In this document: piece after piece, positions 1 to 6,680 of the stretch | Layout of the letters: every line of letters begins with the position of its first letter | How positions within the stretch are numbered: the stretch's first letter is position 1 | Assembly (NCBI GenBank): GCA_004000155.1 | Contig: RCSS01000154.1 | Coordinates: forward strand, 1-10,034 | Length of the DNA: 10,034 nucleotides | Source of the DNA: Tubulinosema ratisbonensis | Taxonomy: Eukaryota; Microsporidia; Tubulinosematidae | Reading direction: 5' to 3' | Program-made: the position numbers and the translations under genes | The notes under the pieces: generated by a model | The model's database searches: none | The model's input: only the letters and a program-made list of their open reading frames with translations | Told to the model about the DNA's origin: nothing

Positions 1-802
1 CATTTATTATTGTTTTATTCGACCTAAAAAAGATCAAATTTGACGTGGTTTTAAGATATATATTTATTTAAGTCAATTAAATCATTTTAATAATTAAAGA
101 TATCTATATATTTTAAAAACCCTCTTAATGAAAAAAGAATGGCATTAAAGAGTAAGAAAACTCTATTAATAAAATTACTTTTTTGATTCAACATTGTTTG
201 TGAGTCATAAAAGAAAAAATCTAACAAATATCAAATGTACATGTATTAAATTATTATAATTTTGTGAATTTTTTTAAAATTACTTTTTTTACTACTTAAT
301 TTTATATTCATAAATACTTACTTTAATTTTAAAAAAATCTTAAATCAAAAATTGATTATTTTTTTACTCATCTTTTTTAAAATCAACAAAATTTTCATAA
401 ATTGAATGTTAAATACGATTATAACTAAAATACTAAAATGTACTTTTAATTAATATATACGAATGAAATTATCACATATAAATTTCATTTTTTTTATAAA
501 ATATTTCAAATATATTGATATTATTTATAAAAAAAGAATTTTATTTATATAAATAATAAAAGCTACAAAAATGAAAATAAAAATATTTTAACTCAATACT
601 TAAAAAAATAATTTTATTTTTAATACAAAATTTTAACTGCTACTATAATATTCAAAAATTATAAATTTTAATATTCAATAAACTTTTCTTAAAACTTTAT
701 TAATTTATAAAATTTCATTTTTTAAATAATTTTAAGAGATTTTTAGAAAAAAATTAAAATTTTCTTCATAGTTTATTAAAAATCAATTATTTTTTTTTAA
801 TT
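1..802. other. AT-rich gene-less stretch
   Basis: No reading frame of useful length or recognisable product is visible on either strand. The sequence is dominated by A and T runs, especially from about 240 to 780. I saw no tRNA-like or rRNA-like block and no long repeat. A CCC followed by ATG occurs at 120-130, but the frame it opens closes after six codons. Confidence 0.6.
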
Positions 803-1054
803 TTAAAACGAAAAAATTAAAAATCCAATAAATTTTTGTTCATAATTCTCTTTTTTAAAAATAATCTCTTTAAACAACCAATTCTTATAAAAAAGATCAC
901 TAAACTCTTTGTTACTCTTCCATTTTAAATTACTCTTATTATAAAAGGTATTAGCATTAATACCCCAACAATACTTATAAATCCTATCAATTGTAAATTT
1001 AAAAGACTTTTTCTCAAATTGGTATTNAAATAATATTTTTTTATTTACTAAATT
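803..1054 (-). pseudogene. Met-less open frame, possible decayed gene end
   Basis: On the minus strand a frame stays open from a stop at 1055-1057 to a stop at 803-805, about 83 codons, with no Met anywhere. The translation is varied and protein-like, with Trp, Cys, Tyr and charged residues; one piece reads FTIDRIYKYCWGINANTF and another KNWLFKEIIFKKENYEQKF. This differs from the Lys/Asn/Ile/Phe strings given by the surrounding AT-rich DNA. Base composition over about 840-1020 is also less extreme than in 240-780. An ambiguous base at 1027 lies in this frame (codon NAA) and could hide a stop or a length error. I do not recognise the family. It could be the C-terminal remnant of a lost gene divergent from TFB3, a gene broken by an assembly error near 1027, or a chance frame. 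Confidence 0.4.
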
Positions 1055-1061
1055 TTAAAGA

Positions 1062-1667
1062 ATGGAAAACATTTACTGTCCAGTCTGTAAAAGTGACTCT
1101 TATTTAAACCCTTTAATAAAATTATACATCAGCCCTTGTTACCATAAAATATGTGAATCATGTTTAAATTACAGATATTCTCATGGCATGGCCCCTTGTT
1201 ACGAATGTGGTATCCAACTAAGAAAAGTAAATTACACCTCACAAACATTTGAAGATTTAGAAGTAGAGAAAGAATGTAGAATAAGAAAAAGAATAAATAA
1301 GTTTATAAAAGAAGAAAATGATTTTGACTCTCTTTTAGAATATTACGATTACTTAGAAGAAATAGAAAATTTAGTTTTTGAGTTAATAAATAAAAATGAA
1401 AATGAGTTAAATTTATGCATTGATAAACTTAGAAATGAATACAAAGAAAGGGTTGGCAGAAAAAGAGTCAAAGAAGAAAAGAAGACTAAGGTTGAATCTG
1501 TCTACTCTGATTGGTTTACGGATATTAATTTTCAGCCATTTCACTTTGACAATGACAGAAATTTAGAAAATATTTTTGTACCAAAAGAATTTAAAGGTAA
1601 AAATCAGTTTACTTGGTTTACTGACACTTTTATTCTAAACATGGCTTACCACAGTTTAGAAAATTAA
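1062..1667 (+). CDS. TFB3: TFIIH/CAK assembly subunit TFB3 (MAT1), RING finger
   Basis: This is the RING subunit that holds the CDK-activating kinase (CDK7/Kin28 with cyclin H/Ccl1) together and ties it to core TFIIH in the nucleus, for RNA polymerase II CTD phosphorylation. The N-terminus is a C3HC4 RING: Cys6, Cys9, Cys26, His28, Cys31, Cys34, Cys46, Cys49. The family signature CPVCKSDSYLNP is followed by a CYHKICESC-like segment, which is diagnostic of MAT1/Tfb3. Residues about 60-145 are charged and probably helical, matching the MAT1 central region. The last 50 residues should hold the kinase/cyclin contact. At 201 aa it is about one third shorter than yeast Tfb3 (321) or human MAT1 (309), as expected for a reduced genome. 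The start has AAATTTT just upstream (1051-1057) but no CCC motif. eS21 follows 42 bp downstream on the same strand. Confidence 0.93.
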   Translation: MENIYCPVCKSDSYLNPLIKLYISPCYHKICESCLNYRYSHGMAPCYECGIQLRKVNYTSQTFEDLEVEKECRIRKRINKFIKEENDFDSLLEYYDYLEEIENLVFELINKNENELNLCIDKLRNEYKERVGRKRVKEEKKTKVESVYSDWFTDINFQPFHFDNDRNLENIFVPKEFKGKNQFTWFTDTFILNMAYHSLEN

Positions 1668-1702
1668 AAAAATTTTTTTTATTTCTTTTTTATTTTTTTA
1701 AA

Positions 1703-1709
1703 CCCCTAA
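1703..1709 (+). promoter_or_regulatory. CCC-type start-proximal motif of the eS21 gene
   Basis: CCCC is followed by TAA and then the ATG at 1710, in a context otherwise made of A and T. The same arrangement occurs before the HP1 gene (CCC, TT, ATG) and the 59-aa gene (CCC, ATG). Start-adjacent CCC or GGG motifs are known from some microsporidian genomes and are thought to mark transcription starts. The TAA is in frame with the gene, so it also rules out an N-terminal extension. Confidence 0.6.
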
Positions 1710-1922
1710 ATGGCATTTAAGCAAAGATTGTGTTCATTTACTGGTAGACCTATTTCACATACAGACAGATCAAGTGTGCAACTTACTTTTGCAGTCTTAG
1801 ATGATGATGGCAGAGCAACAGGAGATATCCAAGTGTTTAACGTTTCAGGGTCCATTAGGAACAATGGTAGTATTGATGAGGCTGTGAATGAGAAGCTTAT
1901 TGGTGGAACTAAACTTAAGTAA
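1710..1922 (+). CDS. RPS21: 40S ribosomal protein eS21
   Basis: This is a eukaryote-specific small-subunit ribosomal protein, at the back of the 40S body near uS2. The core matches eS21: a CS(x)(T)GR-like block at residues 8-13, then DRSSVQLTFAVLDDDGR (19-35, equivalent to the KDHASIQM region) and the FNVSGSIRNNGSIDEAVN block (43-60, equivalent to the YAICGAIRRMGESDDSI region). The 70 aa compares with 83 to 87 aa in human and yeast. About nine residues are missing at the N-terminus and a few at the C-terminus. An in-frame TAA directly before the ATG and the CCCC motif fix this start, so no upstream coding exon needs to be assumed. Codons use more G and C than neighbouring genes, as expected for a highly expressed gene. 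Confidence 0.93.
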   Translation: MAFKQRLCSFTGRPISHTDRSSVQLTFAVLDDDGRATGDIQVFNVSGSIRNNGSIDEAVNEKLIGGTKLK

Positions 1923-4160
1923 AGTATTTTTTAAGATAAATTAAATAAAAAAATATTTTTTACTTTTTTAATAAATAATACTTTTAATTATTATTGTTGT
2001 AAGGTAATTTATTATATGATAAAATTAAAGAATGATGTTTAAAATATTAGTAGAATCAATAAAAAGTTTAAATTTGTTTAAATTTAATGAAACATATTCT
2101 TAGAAATAATCAGATTTAAAGTGAGTATTTTCTTAGTGTCAAACTTAAGTTAATTTAGAAATTTAATAAAATGATAAAATACTTAATTATATTTAGTACG
2201 ATCGACATATTTTTGAGACAAGTTAGAGATATTTTTGTCGAATTTTTATGAATATATTCCACGATCTAGTATAAAGCATTTAATTTTATGGTTCAGCTCT
2301 TCTCTTTTGGCTTTCCTCATTACTATCCTGAGTCAATTATTTTTTTTTACGAAAATATGACTATCTTGAGAGGCTAGCTTTGAATTTATGTTTGTAAAAA
2401 CAATTTTAAATATCTACATTTTTAAAAATAAAACACATATTTTTCCATAACAGTTGATTCATAAAATAAAAAGCAAAAGGGTTGTTTACAATAAAATTTA
2501 TTTTTTATTTTAACATGGCTATAATCTCTTTGTTCAATCTGCTTTATTTTTTTACCTTAATATTTATTTTTTAATATTTTCTTCTCTTAAATTTTTATGA
2601 TAGGTTAATTTTATGATTGTCAAGAAGCAATGAAACAAGTGATGTATTCTAAAAATATTACCTATAAACGAATTATTGAAGATAATGAATGTTTTTTTTA
2701 TTTATTTGAAACACATTTAAGTTTATGTTAAAATCTTTCATAGGTGATTTTTTTAAAATTGAAGAAGCTCATCAAAATTTTAAGATTTTTTTGCGATGAT
2801 ATGATTTTAACGTAACTTTAAGCTGACATCTTCTGTAACGGTTAAAACTGTTGACTTTTTTAAAAACTATAAAAATTAAGTTGTTTAAATAAATTTTTCT
2901 CAAATTTTTCATAAAAATACATCGTTTCTTTAACAATAATATATCTTCAACAATGCCTAGAAAACTATAAATAAAAGAGCAAACACGCAATTAAATAATA
3001 TTACAACTTCTATTTTAAGACAATATTTTAAATACTTAAGAGAAAAGATTCTTTTATAAAGTTAAATAACCAAACAAAAGTTTTGTATTTTATAATTGTG
3101 TTTAAGTGGTAGAATCATTTTTTAGTCAAAGATAATTTTTATTTAAAATCTATTCTCTTTTTTTAAATACTAAATCAATTATATAATGTATTACACTTAA
3201 CTATAAATTTTAGTTAGATGCATGTTGAATTTTGAGGTTGGAAGTTTAGGCAACAATGTTATTCATGTCGTTGTTTTAAAAATAAATAAAAACTAGAAAT
3301 TATCTTTTTTTACCAAATTTAGCACTTTAGTCTCTTTTTTAGATTTTTGTGTTTAATAATAAAGTAATAATTAAAAAGACACACAACCCTTCATTTGTCA
3401 AACACAGTAAATACAAAAAAAACTTCTTTTCTTATTTTGATGGTTTATAATATTTGTTTCTCTTAAAGACCTTAAACATGAAAAATAAATGTGTTTAATA
3501 AATCATAGTAATTATAGTTTTATATTTTCAGTTTCTGAACTTCTAACCTTTTCAAATATTGTCCGAGAAAAATATTTTCAATATTAAGATTAATTCTACC
3601 AGATGACTAGATAGTTAATTTGAAAAGAATGACTTTAAGGAGTCATCATTGATTTAAAATTCAGGTTAATATAATTTTTTTAGAAACAATATCAACTGAT
3701 GATATCTTAAATTAGTGCTATCAAATTATCAAGGTTTAGTGACATCAAAATCAAATCATAACAAGGGGTTCAAAAACAGTCGCATTATTAAATATTTTAA
3801 ATTTTATCTAAAACATAAACTAAATAAGTCAGCATCCATTAAAATTATCAATTAGTTAGAATGTATAAGAAATAAAATTAAAATTCATTTTCATTATAAA
3901 CAATGAGAACCCTGTAAATTGCCTTTTTAATTCTTTTATTTGTAAAATACTTAATCACAGATGCACATCCTCAAGTGTATTAAAATACTTCTTTTTTAAT
4001 TAATATGTAGAAATATTTTATAAAGAAGGTATAGCAAAAGATCTTCGTATGAATTCATCACCAAATAACAAAAAAAATATAATATAAATTATGTTTTAAT
4101 GTATTTAATACACAATAAAATATCATTTCTTCAAATAATTAAAGCTAAGTTTTACATTAA
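1923..4160. other. 2.2 kb gene-less region
   Basis: No convincing gene is visible. Frames up to about 72 codons exist; the longest, on the minus strand at 2772-2990, begins with TTG and resembles no family I know. Composition is uneven: 2190-2400 and 3540-3790 are less AT-rich than 1920-2180. There is a short inverted repeat at 3629-3646 (ATGACT, six-base loop, AGTCAT). A 9-bp direct repeat ATATTTTTG lies at 2207 and 2229 and is flanked by CGAC (2203) and GTCG (2237). I saw no tRNA, 5S rRNA, U6 or SRP RNA signature. The region may hold decayed sequence or an unrecognised RNA gene. Confidence 0.55.
2292..2384. other. Imperfect foldback in a GC-richer island
   Basis: Nested complementary blocks surround a loop near 2341-2350. 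The outer blocks are TTCA 2292-2295 with TGAA 2381-2384, AGCT 2295-2298 with AGCT 2375-2378, and TCTC 2301-2304 with GAGA 2368-2371. The inner blocks are AGTCA 2331-2335 with TGACT 2358-2362, and TATTTT with AAAATA across the loop. The mixed-base pairs make it somewhat better than the background of A/T pairing. It could be a small structured RNA, a decayed foldback element, or chance. The strand cannot be assigned. Confidence 0.25.
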
Positions 4161-4186
4161 AAATGAAATTTGTATTAATTTCATTT
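4161..4186 (-). terminator. Hairpin just past the end of the RRM gene
   Basis: A perfect 9-bp stem (AAATGAAAT 4161-4169 with ATTTCATTT 4178-4186) with an 8-base loop begins nine bases past the stop codon of the minus-strand RRM gene. It would lie in the 3' untranslated region. A role in 3' end formation is inferred from position only; no defined hairpin terminator is established for these organisms. Confidence 0.3.
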
Positions 4187-4194
4187 ATATAAAC

Positions 4195-4896
4195 TTATTT
4201 ATTTTTACTNTTTTTACTACTTTTTAATATTACACTCATTTTATTTCCCTTGATTTCACTTTTATTTCCATACTTCACTGCCTTTAAAGCAGAAATCTCA
4301 TTAAAATAATTAACAAACCCTTTATCACTAATAACCCCACTACTTTTAATATCTTCATACACCAAAAAATGCTCTTTTAATTCTTCATTAGTTACATTTT
4401 TAAGNTTGTAAATAAATACACACTTATCATCTAAGTTTTCTTTTATTACTTGTGATGGATTAAAAAACTTTACTACCAAAAATTCATCCTCTTCTCCAAA
4501 CCTATACTTCCTATTAGTATGTTCCAAACAAGCTTTAGCACTTTCTATTTCTACAAACTCAACCAAAACTACTTTATAAATGAAATATTCTCTTAAAATT
4601 TCTATCTTGTTAATTTTACCAAACTTAGTCAAATATTCTTTTATTCTTTTTAACTTTATTTCTTTTGGTATTCTGTCTATAAAAAGTGTGTTGAGGGAAA
4701 CTATTTTTATTTTTGAAAATGGAAGTTTAATGGAAAAAATTTGTTTTAGTTTTTTGGCTGATTTTAATGAGAAGTAAATTAGTTCGTATTTTTCATCTAA
4801 TTTTTTTAATTCATACACTTTTCCAAATAGTTTTGCTAATTTTAAAATAGAGTTTAGGGAAATGGGAGGTATTTCAGTTAAACACACTTTTATCAT
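4195..4896 (-). CDS. Three-RRM RNA-binding protein
   Basis: The 233 aa consist almost wholly of RRM-like units. Residues 1-67 form a degenerate RRM without clear RNP motifs. RRM2 spans about 70-145, with LFIDRI (71-76) as RNP2 and VVLVEF (109-114) in the RNP1 place. RRM3 spans about 159-228, with VFIYxL (160-165) as RNP2 and KGFVNYF (192-198) as RNP1. The linker between RRM2 and RRM3 is about 14 residues. The spacing recalls poly(A)-binding protein and related multi-RRM proteins, but the domains are too diverged to name, and a ribosome-assembly RRM protein is equally possible. Two codons contain an ambiguous base: residue 164 (AAN, Asn expected from the RNP2 consensus) and residue 229 (AAN). 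Both are at third positions. The gene is divergent from the 56-aa gene at 5129. Confidence 0.85.
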   Translation of the reverse strand: MIKVCLTEIPPISLNSILKLAKLFGKVYELKKLDEKYELIYFSLKSAKKLKQIFSIKLPFSKIKIVSLNTLFIDRIPKEIKLKRIKEYLTKFGKINKIEILREYFIYKVVLVEFVEIESAKACLEHTNRKYRFGEEDEFLVVKFFNPSQVIKENLDDKCVFIYXLKNVTNEELKEHFLVYEDIKSSGVISDKGFVNYFNEISALKAVKYGNKSEIKGNKMSVILKSSKXSKNK

Positions 4897-4944
4897 AGAA
4901 AAATATAACTATTAAATAAATATTTTTTACTTAAATTTATTAAA

Positions 4945-5045
4945 AAAAATATGTTAATTTAAATATTAAATAAATATTTTTATTATTTTTTTATTAAATT
5001 AAAATTAAAAAAATATTTATTTAATATTTAAATTAACATATTTTT
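4945..5045. repeat. Perfect 37-bp inverted repeat
   Basis: The left arm 4945-4981 and right arm 5009-5045 are exact reverse complements over 37 bases and are separated by 27 bases. The arms contain the only G and C bases here (TATGTTAA and its complement TTAACATA). A cruciform or a long RNA hairpin is possible. Confidence 0.9.
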
Positions 5046-5070
5046 ATTATTTTTTAATTGAAAAAAAATT

Positions 5071-5109
5071 AAAAAAAATATGTTAATATTTATTTAATAT
5101 TTAAATTAA
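5071..5109. repeat. Hybrid third copy of the inverted-repeat unit
   Basis: The first 16 bases (5071-5086) equal 4942-4957, at the outer end of the left arm. The 25 bases 5085-5109 equal 5012-5036 of the right arm. The copy thus joins the outer end of one arm to the inner part of the other, as expected from recombination or template switching among the arms. Confidence 0.85.
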
Positions 5110-5128
5110 TTTATTTTAAAAATTAAAA

Positions 5129-5299
5129 ATGAAGAAAAAAATTCCTTCTGTTATTACTCAATGGAAAAACAAAAAAGGTTACCTTATTTCCTTGGAAAAA
5201 CGACTGGCAGCTGTACAATCAGAAGAATTACAAATAAACATAGAAAAATTTAAAGAATTTAATGATATCCTAGACAAATTAGATGAAAAATATAAATAA
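5129..5299 (+). CDS. Small 56-aa coiled-coil protein, unrecognised
   Basis: The frame starts with MKKKIPSVITQWKNKKGYL and continues as one probable amphipathic helix (about residues 18-55) rich in Leu, Ile, Glu and Lys, ending in DEKYK. Leu/Ile/Phe residues at about 19, 22, 26, 34, 38, 41, 44, 47, 48 and 51 give a heptad-like pattern. Codon use and composition stand out sharply from the flanking AT-only DNA, including Trp, Arg CGA and Ala GCT/GCA codons, and the frame fills the gap between spacer and next gene exactly. The stop lies 24 bp from the stop of the convergent 59-aa gene. I do not recognise a family. Neighbours suggest a small subunit of a coiled-coil complex, but that is inference. 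No CCC motif precedes the ATG. Confidence 0.65.
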   Translation: MKKKIPSVITQWKNKKGYLISLEKRLAAVQSEELQINIEKFKEFNDILDKLDEKYK

Positions 5300-5323
5300 A
5301 AAAAATACTTTTAATAACTTTTA

Positions 5324-5503
5324 TTACATCTCTCCTTCAACTATTTTAGTCATCTCTCCCATGGTCATAGACACCTCTTGAGCAGTCTTTTCTAATTCAT
5401 TCAACATCCCTTCTAACTCATTTATCTGTTCTTCTAACGAAACTAATTTTTTTTTAGTCTTTTCGTAAATGGTTTCTAGTTTCTCTTCTTCTTGTAAATT
5501 CAT
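5324..5503 (-). CDS. Small 59-aa coiled-coil protein, possible DASH Dad-type subunit
   Basis: The 59 aa form one probable helix with Leu/Ile/Met at heptad spacing (LVSLEEQINELEGMLNELEK at 20-39), followed by AQEVSMTMGEMTKIV. Three points support a real gene. CCC sits directly before the ATG (5504-5506). The composition contrasts with the flanking A/T runs. The spacing is tight, with 24 bp to the convergent 56-aa gene and 82 bp to the divergent 275-aa gene. The helix followed by an AxxV segment recalls the small Dad1/Dad2 subunits of the DASH/Dam1 microtubule ring, which are of similar size. The match is weak and helical composition alone can mimic it. Other possibilities are a small Mediator, tethering or prefoldin-like subunit. 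The final Met before the stop is unusual but harmless. Confidence 0.7.
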   Translation of the reverse strand: MNLQEEEKLETIYEKTKKKLVSLEEQINELEGMLNELEKTAQEVSMTMGEMTKIVEGEM

Positions 5504-5506
5504 GGG
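5504..5506 (-). promoter_or_regulatory. CCC motif abutting the start of the 59-aa gene
   Basis: Read on the minus strand, AAATCCC runs straight into the ATG at 5503 with no spacer. It resembles the motifs before eS21 and HP1 and is the main reason for placing the start here. Confidence 0.5.
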
Positions 5507-5585
5507 ATTTATTTTTATTTTTATTTTTAATTTATTAATTTTTGATTGGTCATTTTTAAAATAAAATAAATATTCTCCTTACTTT

Positions 5586-6413
5586 ATGCAAGAAGAAAAT
5601 TTTGATAACCTAGAAACAGATTTACAAATGGCAAAGCAAAAGTTTAACGAAGCAAAGTATGTTATTTTAGAAACAGGGTCATTTAATGTGTTTTTAGAAA
5701 GGTTTAGCAAAGAACAATTTAAGGACCCAAAGATTACCCATTTCAAAAAAGAGGTAAAGGAAAGATTAGAAGTAATACGAAAAGACACAGGTGATTTAGA
5801 AAGTGAGATAAAAAGGTTAAGTGAAGACATTCACTTAGAAAAAGAAGAAATTGTAAGCTTAGAAAAGAAAGAAAAAGAATTAGAAAGAAAAATAGAAGAA
5901 TTTGAAATAAAAAATGAAGAATTTGAAAAAGAAAAAAATGAAATTCTACAATTTAATGCATTAAAAGAAGAACTTCAACAATCAGAAAAAGAAAGAGAAA
6001 TTTTAATTGTAAAGAAAGTAGAAAAAGAGAAAGAAGTAGAAAGATTTAACCTAGCAAATTTACAAGAGAAAGTAAAATCATTGACAATAAAGAAAGAAGA
6101 TTTACTTGACCAAGAAAAATCCATCCAAAAAGACAAAAGTGATCTAGAAGATTTGTATTTGTGGTATAAGAATGGATTTGAGTTGACAGAGAAATTATTT
6201 GGTTACAAATATGAAGGATTCAGCACAGAAGATTCTGTCACCACTGTTAATCTCAGTGTAAATGGTAAAACTGTAAAAATTATTTTAGAAGATAATAATT
6301 TAAAGGATATTTTAGCTGAGGAATATGATTGGGTGAATGAACTTAAAGAAGTGTCTGTGAGGATGAATGATCCAAGGATATTTTTGTTGGAATATAAAAA
6401 GAATATGAAATAA
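5586..6413 (+). CDS. Coiled-coil protein with RWD-like C-terminus, candidate kinetochore component
   Basis: The 275 aa have three parts. Residues 1-53 are a short N-terminal region. About 54-192 form a long Glu/Lys-rich coiled coil. About 195-275 form a compact domain with a helix, an LFGYKYEGF segment (204-212), two or three predicted strands (TTVNLSV, TVKIIL) and a closing helix ending in IFLLEYKKNM. A long coiled coil capped by a roughly 80-residue domain of this order is the plan of RWD kinetochore proteins. Spc25 has LGLxIE and a closing FLxxxR helix. KNL1/Spc7 has LTGWxI. Mad1 has LLGYxF and a closing PxFL helix. Our segment fits all three loosely and I cannot choose. Location would then be at kinetochores, linking centromeres to microtubules. 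The start is preceded by CTCCTTACTTT, at most a degenerate CCC motif. The gene is divergent from the 59-aa gene 82 bp upstream. Confidence 0.8.
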   Translation: MQEENFDNLETDLQMAKQKFNEAKYVILETGSFNVFLERFSKEQFKDPKITHFKKEVKERLEVIRKDTGDLESEIKRLSEDIHLEKEEIVSLEKKEKELERKIEEFEIKNEEFEKEKNEILQFNALKEELQQSEKEREILIVKKVEKEKEVERFNLANLQEKVKSLTIKKEDLLDQEKSIQKDKSDLEDLYLWYKNGFELTEKLFGYKYEGFSTEDSVTTVNLSVNGKTVKIILEDNNLKDILAEEYDWVNELKEVSVRMNDPRIFLLEYKKNMK

Positions 6414-6680
6414 ATTATAAAATGAATTTATTTTATTTTTAAAAAAATAATTAAAAAAATAATTAAAAAAAATTAAAAGAATAATTGAAAAAAGGTAAGT
6501 TGACAAAAAAAAATAAGTTGACAGAAAAAAGAAAAAATATGAAAAGATCAAAAAAAAATTTAATTGAAAAAATTAAATTAAAAGAATTAATTTAAAAAAA
6601 ATAATTGAAAAAATAAAAAAAATTTTAATAAAAATAAAAAAAAACAAGAAAAAATATTTTGAAGCTGTAACAAATAAATA
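6414..6680. other. A-rich spacer upstream of the NIPA gene
   Basis: This 267-bp spacer is strongly strand-asymmetric: the plus strand is mostly A runs, with T runs mainly in the first 40 bases. It holds no credible gene; the minus-strand frame across it is only the translation of T runs. No CCC motif precedes the ATG at 6681. A GGTAAGT at 6494-6500 resembles a 5' splice site, but nothing coding precedes it. Confidence 0.6.
6496..6523 (+). repeat. TAAGTTGACA direct repeat, period 18
   Basis: TAAGTTGACA occurs at 6496-6505 and again at 6514-6523, each followed by an A-rich run. These are the only mixed-base words in a spacer otherwise close to pure A/T, so they are candidate protein-binding sites for the NIPA gene about 160 bp downstream. 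A local tandem duplication is the simpler alternative. Confidence 0.45.

Larger units (their letters stand above)
4897..5128. promoter_or_regulatory. Divergent promoter spacer made of shuffled AT repeats
   Basis: This 232-bp spacer lies between the starts of the minus-strand RRM gene and the plus-strand 56-aa gene, so it should hold both promoters. It is almost free of G and C and is largely built from repeated pieces: a 37-bp inverted repeat, a hybrid third copy, and a 17-bp direct repeat (TATTTTTATTATTTTTT, at 4975 and 5039). No CCC motif precedes either gene. Confidence 0.5.

Noticed and set aside
120..145. CCC followed by ATG, like the gene start motif
   Set aside because: The frame ends after six codons and nothing coding-like follows in other frames.
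2296..2326. CTTCTCTTTTGGCTT, similar to the 5' part of U2 snRNA
   Set aside because: The branch-site pairing element GTAGTA is absent where it should be, and the similarity stops after about 15 bases.
2609..2731. Plus-strand frame with the segment EAMKQVMYSKNITYKRIIED
   Set aside because: It looks protein-like but has only 40 codons, no start motif and no continuation in neighbouring frames.
2772..2990. 72-codon minus-strand frame
   Set aside because: It starts at TTG, contains only one Met, resembles no family, and open frames of this length are expected in a few places in 2 kb of such DNA.
3099..3135. TTTAAGTGGTAGAATCA, recalling the D-arm of a tRNA
   Set aside because: No T-arm, anticodon stem or acceptor stem can be paired around it.
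3216..3290. Possible zinc-ribbon remnant of a transposase (WKFRQQCYSCR)
   Set aside because: A stop interrupts it, no terminal repeats or catalytic residues are visible, and the match is a few residues only.
4580..4777. 65-codon plus-strand frame inside the RRM gene
   Set aside because: It is the antisense of clear RRM coding sequence and has the Phe/Ile/Leu bias expected of such a shadow.
6494..6523. GGTAAGT followed by ACAG, resembling a tiny intron
   Set aside because: No coding exon lies upstream, and an in-frame TAA at 6675 separates it from the NIPA start.
6312..6551. 79-codon minus-strand frame
   Set aside because: It consists of the antisense of the 275-aa gene end plus T runs of the A-rich spacer.
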